Assembly (NCBI RefSeq): GCF_014203665.1
Contig: NZ_JACHJN010000013.1
Coordinates: 62,001 to 126,000 of the forward strand
DNA length: 64,000 nt
Source of the DNA: Saccharothrix tamanrassetensis
GTDB lineage: Bacteria; Actinomycetota; Actinomycetes; Mycobacteriales; Pseudonocardiaceae
Reading direction: 5' to 3'
Shown here: positions 59,097 to 64,000 of the stretch, one piece after another
Position numbering within the stretch: position 1 is the first letter of the stretch
How the letters are laid out: each line of letters begins with the position of its first letter
Notes under the pieces: generated by a model
The model's database searches: none
Told to the model about the DNA's origin: nothing
What the model saw: only the letters and a program-made list of their open reading frames with translations
Program-made: the position numbers and the translations under genes

Positions 59097-59594
59097 TTAG
59101 TCGGTGTTGGTGCGGCCGTCTGGGACTATCAGGGGCTGGCCTGGGGTGATGGTGGGGGTGTCGAGGTTGTTCAGTTCCTTGATGCGTGCCACGACCGCTT
59201 CCGGGTTGCTGTTCGGGGCGGTTCGTTCTGCCAGGTCCCACAGGGTGTCGCCTACTTGGACGTGGACGACGCTGGTGCGTTCGGGGACCGTGGTGGCGCC
59301 TGAGCCGTACAGGTACAGCAGGCTGAGGCTCACGGCTGCGGCTATCGCGATCACCGTGTAGACCGCCCACCGGACGGCCGGGTGGCGGCTGTCCTCGCGG
59401 ACCTGGCAGGCGGCCGGGTCCGGGGTGGTGCGGACTGCCAGGGGGCGTGGGCGGGGGGTGTGGGGGCGGCGGGTGTCCTCGAAGCTGCGCAGGACCCTGG
59501 GGCCGGGCCGCAGGGGCTCGCCTCGGCGCACGTCTTCGGGGGCGGCTCCGTCCACCAGTTCGAAGCCGGTCCGCATGCCAATGACCACCGCCAT
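59097..59594 (-). CDS. chiZ: LysM domain membrane protein, ChiZ-like (SOS cell-division/cell-wall protein)
   Basis: 165 residues from ATG 59594, with GGAGGG 4 nt upstream; GTG 59606 is in frame. A cytoplasmic basic N-terminus (about 1-75), one membrane helix (AVYTVIAIAAAVSLSLLYLYG) and a C-terminal LysM domain (VVHVQVGDTLWDLAERTA ... IKELNNLDTPTITPGQPLIVP) for peptidoglycan binding. Divergent from lexA with LexA boxes between, as Rv2719c/ChiZ in mycobacteria, which slows division during DNA damage. Confidence 0.88.
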   Translation of the reverse strand: MAVVIGMRTGFELVDGAAPEDVRRGEPLRPGPRVLRSFEDTRRPHTPRPRPLAVRTTPDPAACQVREDSRHPAVRWAVYTVIAIAAAVSLSLLYLYGSGATTVPERTSVVHVQVGDTLWDLAERTAPNSNPEAVVARIKELNNLDTPTITPGQPLIVPDGRTNTD

Positions 59595-59626
59595 GACGCC
59601 CTCCACTGCAGGTCATCCGATCATGA

Positions 59627-59642
59627 TCGAACCTGTGTTCGA
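59627..59642. promoter_or_regulatory. LexA (SOS) box 1, lexA/chiZ interval
   Basis: TCGAACCTGTGTTCGA is a perfect consensus site. It lies 33 bp from the chiZ start and shares bases with the next, weaker site at 59643-59658 (TCGAACGTCCGTGCGA, one mismatch). Confidence 0.92.
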
Positions 59643-59708
59643 TCGAACGTCCGTGCGAATGTCTACCACTTCGGCCGGCGAAACCGGAAGGACACGCCGA
59701 CACTTACT

Positions 59709-59724
59709 TCGAACAGGTGTTTGA
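59709..59724 (+). promoter_or_regulatory. LexA (SOS) box 2, lexA promoter
   Basis: TCGAACAGGTGTTTGA, one mismatch to the consensus, lies 89 bp upstream of the lexA start. Autoregulation of lexA through it is expected. Confidence 0.85.
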
Positions 59725-59812
59725 TCTGGACGTTGAGTGCGGCTACCTTCGACAACTGAAGATCGACGTACAGCCGGCCTGGGCAATCGGGACCGGTGAG
59801 GAGGGAAACACT

Positions 59813-60514
59813 GTGGCCCGCAAGACCAATGACGACCTGCGCACCGCAGCCGATGTGTCCTCCGCGCCCGAACCCGTGGACATCGCGGGCAACGCCGGGC
59901 TCACCTTGCGTCAGCGCAAGGTGCTCGACGTGATCCGGGACTGGCTGGACCGGTTCGGCTACCCGCCCAGCGTCCGGGAGATCGGCGAGGCGGTGGGGCT
60001 CACGTCCACCTCTTCCGTCGCGCACCAGTTGCGCGCGCTGGAGCGGAAGGGGTTCCTGCGGCGTGACCCGAACCGGCCGCGTGCGGTGGGGGTGCTGCCC
60101 ACCGAGATCGTGACGGGGCTGGACCCGTCGTCGAAGCCGACGCCCGCCTACGTCCCGATGCTCGGTCGGATCGCGGCCGGTGGGCCGATCCTGGCCGAGG
60201 AGTCCATCGAGGACGTCTTCCCGCTGCCGCGCGAGATCGTCGGCGAGGGGGAGGTGTTCCTGCTGAAGGTCGTGGGTGACTCGATGGTGGACGCCGCCAT
60301 CACCGACGGTGACTGGGTGGTCGTCCGGCAGCAGCCGACGGCCGACAACGGTGACGTGGTCGCGGCCATGATCGACGGCGAGGCGACGGTGAAGACGTTC
60401 AAGCGGCGGGACGGGCACGTGTGGCTGTTGCCGCACAACTCGGCCTACCAGCCGATCCTGGGAGACGAGGCGTCCATCCTGGGCAAGGTGGTGGCGGTGC
60501 TGCGGCGGCTCTGA
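59813..60514 (+). CDS. lexA: Transcriptional repressor LexA
   Basis: 233 residues from GTG 59813, with GAGGAGGGAAACACT upstream. Winged helix (30-90, SVREIGEAVGLTSTSSVAHQLRALERKG) and S24 self-cleavage domain. Cleavage site Ala122-Gly123 (RIAAGGP), catalytic Ser157 (GDSM) and Lys194 (ATVKTFKRR) are intact. RecA filaments trigger cleavage and release the SOS genes. A longer frame to 59717 overlaps the LexA box and is not the start. Confidence 0.97.
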   Translation: MARKTNDDLRTAADVSSAPEPVDIAGNAGLTLRQRKVLDVIRDWLDRFGYPPSVREIGEAVGLTSTSSVAHQLRALERKGFLRRDPNRPRAVGVLPTEIVTGLDPSSKPTPAYVPMLGRIAAGGPILAEESIEDVFPLPREIVGEGEVFLLKVVGDSMVDAAITDGDWVVVRQQPTADNGDVVAAMIDGEATVKTFKRRDGHVWLLPHNSAYQPILGDEASILGKVVAVLRRL

Positions 60515-60519
60515 CGTCC

Positions 60520-61536
60520 TCAGGGCTTGCGGTTGCGGGAGCGGCGGACGAAGAGGGCCATGAGGGCCAGTACCGCTGCTCCCGCGCCGATGATCGGCCA
60601 CAGTGGGCGGGAGTCGTCCGACTGCGGGGCGGGTGCCGCCGCCGTGTCGCCTTGGGGCGGCGGTGGGGTGGCCGTCGTGGTGATGGGAGCGGCCAGTGCG
60701 GCCGCGCCGGCCACTGCGCGCACGGTCGAGGCTGCTCGTTGGTCGCCGAATTCCGACGCGGACAGCAGCGTGCCGTCCGGGTCGAAGGTGATGGCTTCAC
60801 CCTGTGGTTCGTTGGGCAGTGGGATGCGCACCGGGTCCGATTCGAGGGCTTTGGCCAGGTCGCCGTCGGGGACCGGGAACAGGTAGGCGTCGGTGTAGGT
60901 GCGCAGGGCGGCCACTCTGCCGTCCTTCGACATCGCGCCGCCGGTGACCACCCGGGTGACGACGGAGCTCTGCAGTGGGCCGCCCGGTGTGTCGGAGCCG
61001 CTGATGGAAACCTTCGCCACCTGCCGCATCGGGGTCGGTGCGTTCTCGTCCAGGTCGCCGGTCGGGCGGTAGACGAGGGGTGACCCGAGGGATTCCTTGG
61101 TGACGATGTGCGGGACTCCGCCGGCGTCCAGGAGCAGTGCTTCGGCGTCGTGCTTCCCGTCCGGGTAGGTCAGGCGGTAGAGCCTGGCCGTGCCGTCCGG
61201 GGAGATCGCGTGCAGGGCCACGGTTTCCCGTGACCTGCCGTTGTCACCGGTGTCCGCCAGCCAGAGCGTGCCGTCCGGGGCCAGTGCCAGGTCTTCCACG
61301 TCGAACGGGTTGGTGGCGGCGGTGATGGTCCTGGTGATCTCGCAGGTCCGGTCCATCACCTGGAGCTGGATGCGGCCGGTGTCGCTGTCGTTGATCGCGA
61401 ACCACTCGTCGCCGTCGGAGGCGAGGCCGGAGAGTTCCTCCAGGCGTTGGTCGGTCACCTGGCACACGTCGGCGACGGCCGGCTCCGCCGAGGCGGAACC
61501 GGCCGTCAGGGCCAGGGTCAGCAGCGCTGCCAGCAA
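60520..61536 (-). CDS. Secreted propeller-like protein with C-terminal membrane anchor
   Basis: 338 residues from TTG 61536, only 4 bp after the hflX stop. Signal peptide (LAALLTLALTAGSASA), then a beta-propeller-like body (repeated GLASDGDEWFAINDSD, DLALAPDGTLWLADTGDNG, AITFDPDGTLLSASEFGD), a Pro/Ala linker, and a C-terminal helix (LWPIIGAGAAVLALMALFV) plus RRSRNRK tail. It looks like an exported protein tethered at the membrane. The function is not known. The start is uncertain because of the TTG. Confidence 0.75.
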   Translation of the reverse strand: MLAALLTLALTAGSASAEPAVADVCQVTDQRLEELSGLASDGDEWFAINDSDTGRIQLQVMDRTCEITRTITAATNPFDVEDLALAPDGTLWLADTGDNGRSRETVALHAISPDGTARLYRLTYPDGKHDAEALLLDAGGVPHIVTKESLGSPLVYRPTGDLDENAPTPMRQVAKVSISGSDTPGGPLQSSVVTRVVTGGAMSKDGRVAALRTYTDAYLFPVPDGDLAKALESDPVRIPLPNEPQGEAITFDPDGTLLSASEFGDQRAASTVRAVAGAAALAAPITTTATPPPPQGDTAAAPAPQSDDSRPLWPIIGAGAAVLALMALFVRRSRNRKP

Positions 61537-61540
61537 GGGC

Positions 61541-62989
61541 TTAAGCGCGGCTTCCGTTGGTGGCGAACTGCTCCAGGACGCCGGCCAGGTCCGGGCGGAC
61601 CCGGGCGCTGAGCTCGGTGCCTTCCTCCGTGTGCCGTTCCTTGAGGATCTCGCCCTCGCGGTACACGCGGGCCACGATCTCGCCGCGGGCGTACGGGACC
61701 AGCGCGTCCACCACGACCTCGGGGTGGGGGATGAGGGTGGCGATGCGCTCCCTCAGCTCCGTGATGCCCTCGCCGGTGCGCGCGGACACGAAGACCGCGG
61801 TCGGGAACAGGTGGCGCAGGCGGGCCATGCCGAGTTCGCCCACCGCGTCGATCTTGTTCACCACCAGCAGTTCCAGCGGCATCGGGTCGTCGCGGCGCTC
61901 GCTGATCTCGGAGATCACCTCGCGCACGGCGGTGACCTGCTTCTCCGGCATCCCGTCCGAGCCGTCCACCACGTGGACCAGCAGGTCCGCGTCGGCGACC
62001 TCCTCCAGCGTCGACCGGAACGCCTCCACCAGCTGGTGCGGCAGGTGCCGGACGAAGCCGACGGTGTCGGTCAGCGTGTAGGGCAAGCCGTCCGGGGTCT
62101 GGCTGCGCCGGGTGGTCGGGTCCAGGGTGGCGAACAGCGCGTCCTCCACCAGCACACCCGCCCCGGTCAGGGCGTTGAGCAGGCTGGACTTGCCCGCGTT
62201 GGTGTAGCCGGCGATGGCCACGTTGGGCACCGCGTTGGCGATCCGCGCGCCGCGCTTGGTGTCCCGGATGACGCTCATCGCGGCGATCTGCCTGCGCAGC
62301 TTCGAGATCCGGGCGCGGATGCGCCGGCGGTCGGTCTCCAGCTTCGTCTCACCGGGACCGCGCAGACCGACGCCGCCGTTGCCGCCGCCGGCCCGGCCAC
62401 CGGCCTGCCGGGACAGCGACTCGCCCCAGCCGCGCAGGCGCGGCAGCAGGTACTGCAGCTGGGCCAGCTCCACCTGCGCCTTGCCCTCCTTGGAGGACGC
62501 GTGCTGGGCGAAGATGTCCAGGATCAGCGCGGTCCGGTCGACCACCTTGACCTTGAGCTTCTCCTCCAGCTGCCGCAGCTGGCCGGGGGAGAGCTCGCCG
62601 TCGCAGATCACCGTGTCCGCGCCGGTCGAGATCACGATGTCGCGCAGTTCGGTGACCTTGCCGGAGCCGATGTAGGTGGCCGGGTCGGGCCGGTCGCGCC
62701 GCTGCACGAGGCCTTCGAGCACCTCGGAGCCCGCGGTCTCGGCCAGCAGCGCCAGTTCGGCGAGGGACGCTTCGGAATCGGCGGCGGTCCCTTCGGTCCA
62801 CACGCCGACCAGCACGACGCGCTCCAGGCGGAGCTGCCGGTACTCGACCTCGGTGACGTCCTCCAGCTCGGTGGACAGTCCCGCCACGCGGCGCAGCGCG
62901 GCGCGCTCGGCGAGGGCCAGCTCGCCGGTGGACAGCTCGTCGTCCAGGTCGAGCGGATCGTTGGTGTTGTTCTGCGTGTTTTCCGTCAT
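61541..62989 (-). CDS. hflX: GTPase HflX
   Basis: 482 residues. N-terminal HflX domain (VLVGVWTEGTAADSEASLAELALLAETAG, SGKVTELRDIV) and helical linker (GETKLETDRRRIRARISKLRRQI), then a G domain with P-loop GYTNAGKSS, DTVGFVRHLPHQLVEAFRSTLEEV, and NKID. HflX binds stalled ribosomes and splits them under stress. Same family and region as Rv2725c. The next gene on the strand starts 4 bp after its stop. Confidence 0.95.
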   Translation of the reverse strand: MTENTQNNTNDPLDLDDELSTGELALAERAALRRVAGLSTELEDVTEVEYRQLRLERVVLVGVWTEGTAADSEASLAELALLAETAGSEVLEGLVQRRDRPDPATYIGSGKVTELRDIVISTGADTVICDGELSPGQLRQLEEKLKVKVVDRTALILDIFAQHASSKEGKAQVELAQLQYLLPRLRGWGESLSRQAGGRAGGGNGGVGLRGPGETKLETDRRRIRARISKLRRQIAAMSVIRDTKRGARIANAVPNVAIAGYTNAGKSSLLNALTGAGVLVEDALFATLDPTTRRSQTPDGLPYTLTDTVGFVRHLPHQLVEAFRSTLEEVADADLLVHVVDGSDGMPEKQVTAVREVISEISERRDDPMPLELLVVNKIDAVGELGMARLRHLFPTAVFVSARTGEGITELRERIATLIPHPEVVVDALVPYARGEIVARVYREGEILKERHTEEGTELSARVRPDLAGVLEQFATNGSRA

Positions 62990-63031
62990 TTGCCCTTCAT
63001 CGTCGCACGTCCGGACGCCGGAGCCGAGTGG

Positions 63032-63526
63032 TTAACCGCCCGGGTACACCGCCAGGTAGATCGCCACGCGTTCGCCTTCCGGGTCGTCCGGCGTGGCTTC
63101 CAGCTCATCGAACAACGAACGGAGGCGCCGTTTTAGTTCCGCCGGGTTCACCCGGACGATGAGCCGGGTCTGGTCGAGCTGCCCCGGTTCGAGCTCGCCC
63201 GCCTCCGCCAGGTACGCCTCGATCATCGCCTCGCCGGTCTCCCGCGCCAGCGGGCCGCGACCGCCGGCGAGCTTCCAGGACAGGCCGGTGGACCGGTAGG
63301 GGATCTCCCGCGCGCCCCGGTTGCCGGTGCGGGCCGGCTGGGCCTCCAGGAAGCCCGTCGCGACGAGCTTGCGCACGTGGTGCAGCGTGGTCGCGGGGTC
63401 TTTGCCGAGCCGTTCGGCGAGTTCCTTGTTGGTCAGCGCGCGGTCGTGGGTGAGCCGGATGATGCGCAGCCGCACGGCGGAGGCCAGTGCGGCGGCTTCG
63501 GCCTCGGTGGCCGGGCGACGGTGCAT
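63032..63526 (-). CDS. ArsR-type winged-helix transcriptional regulator
   Basis: 164 residues. Winged helix-turn-helix (ALASAVRLRIIRLTHDRALTNKELAERLGKDPATTLHHVRKLVATGFLEA), then a dimer and effector region with acidic tail. No clear metal cysteines, so it is ArsR-fold but probably not a metal sensor. The divergent gene is an MFS transporter whose promoter contains an operator-like palindrome, so this regulator probably represses it. Confidence 0.85.
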   Translation of the reverse strand: MHRRPATEAEAAALASAVRLRIIRLTHDRALTNKELAERLGKDPATTLHHVRKLVATGFLEAQPARTGNRGAREIPYRSTGLSWKLAGGRGPLARETGEAMIEAYLAEAGELEPGQLDQTRLIVRVNPAELKRRLRSLFDELEATPDDPEGERVAIYLAVYPGG

Positions 63527-63537
63527 GGGTCCAGAGT

Positions 63538-63563
63538 AAGTGATTGACAGTTTCCAATCGCTT
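63538..63563. promoter_or_regulatory. Operator-like palindrome between regulator and MFS gene
   Basis: AAGTGATTG (63538-63546) and CAATCGCTT (63555-63563) form a 9-bp inverted repeat with one mismatch and an 8-nt centre, in the 55-bp divergent space. Confidence 0.55.
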
Positions 63564-63581
63564 CGGTGAGACTCCCCGACC

Positions 63582-64000
63582 GTGTCCCTCTGGTCTCACC
63601 GTGACTTCCGCCTGCTGTGGGTGGGCGACACCATCAGCCAGTTCGGCTCCACCATCGGTCGGACCGTGCTGCCCCTGCTCGCCGCCGGCACCCTGGCGGC
63701 CACCCCGTTCCAGATGGGGCTGCTGACCGCGGCGAACACGGCCGCGTTCCTGCTCATCGGCCTGCCCGCCGGGGTGTGGGTGGACCGGCTGCGCCGCCGC
63801 CCGGTGATGCTGACCGCCGACTTCGTGCGCGCCGCCCTGATGCTGTCCATCCCGGTGGCGTGGTGGCTGGGCACGCTGACGTTCGCGCACCTGGTCGTGG
63901 TCGCCCTGCTGGTCGGCGCGGCCACCGTCATGTTCGACATCGCCTACCAGTCGTACCTGCCCGCCCTGGTCGGCCGGGACCAGCTGGTGGAGGGCAACTC
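63582..64000 (+). CDS. MFS transporter (truncated at the window end)
   Basis: 139 residues from GTG 63582 and open to the right edge. N-terminal helices with the MFS loop GVWVDRLRRRPVMLTADF; the sequence VSLWSHRDFRLLWVGDTISQFGSTIGRTVLPLLA is typical of drug- or macrolide-type MFS exporters. It is divergent from the ArsR-type regulator and may be its target. Confidence 0.85.
   Translation, partial: MSLWSHRDFRLLWVGDTISQFGSTIGRTVLPLLAAGTLAATPFQMGLLTAANTAAFLLIGLPAGVWVDRLRRRPVMLTADFVRAALMLSIPVAWWLGTLTFAHLVVVALLVGAATVMFDIAYQSYLPALVGRDQLVEGN

Noticed and set aside
58482..59100. Several open frames in the nrdR-chiZ gap
   Set aside because: They are repeat-rich, Gly/Arg or Pro/His-rich on both strands and run through the inverted repeats; none has a ribosome site with family likeness.
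59717..59812. An upstream ATG start for lexA
   Set aside because: It lies inside the LexA box, gives an N-terminus without family likeness, and GTG 59813 has a strong ribosome site.

Overview
This is a high-GC (about 70%) actinobacterial chromosome segment with dense, short-spaced genes, many GTG and a few TTG starts, and mycothiol-type and LexA-box features. Gene content and order resemble Pseudonocardiales (Saccharothrix/Actinosynnema/Amycolatopsis-like). That genus-level guess is an inference; the actinobacterial assignment is firm. Most of the window is core chromosome. No rRNA, tRNA, CRISPR array or complete insertion sequence was seen.

Layout. 1-1655: the 5' part of an AfsR/SARP regulator running off the left edge. 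1915-26870: a block whose order follows the mycobacterial Rv2187-Rv2170 region: fadD15, SRPBCC proteins, a phosphoesterase, an ArsA-like ATPase, ROK glucokinase, an acyltransferase, a DEDDh exoribonuclease, a phosphofructokinase with PPi-type residues, DAHP synthase, PknL with its partner DNA-binding protein, a mannosyltransferase, phytoene desaturase plus prenyl synthase, MetF, AhpD-like, LppM, a DUF885 peptidase-like protein, a CHAP protein, a GNAT protein and YbaK. 27433-28732: a LexA box in front of a SAV_6107-type HEPN gene and an overlapping mycothiol-dependent isomerase-like gene. 28737-32795: a PhoD-like phosphatase, a two-domain VOC protein, and GntR plus ACC deaminase. 33032-37612: the large Lhr helicase, then a gene-poor stretch with a perfect 32-bp inverted repeat. 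37972-42670: a membrane-anchored Hsp70-like protein, an MFS transporter, LysR with a 38-residue ORF, and a cupin. 42681-45473: DUF3046, recA and recX. 45595-48897: YqeB-like and an Entner-Doudoroff edd-eda operon. 49120-53014: a small conserved-looking protein and a succinate dehydrogenase operon. 52966-54707: a ferritin-like protein and a toxin-antitoxin pair. 54883-60514: B12-dependent ribonucleotide reductase, NrdR, a ChiZ-like LysM protein and LexA. 60520-64000: a secreted propeller-like protein, HflX, a winged-helix regulator and a truncated MFS gene.

How the parts connect. A DNA-damage theme runs through the window: lexA, recA, recX, a ChiZ-like cell-wall protein, Lhr and the RNR/NrdR pair are here, and matching LexA boxes sit at recA, at lexA/chiZ, at the HEPN gene and, unexpectedly, at a leaderless small ORF antisense to the aroG end. 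Central carbon genes (glucokinase, PFK, edd/eda, sdh) and cell-envelope lipid genes (fadD15, plsC-like, mptA, idsA, lppM, pknL) make up most of the rest. Many genes start 6-8 nt after a TANNNT -10 element, so leaderless transcription looks common here.
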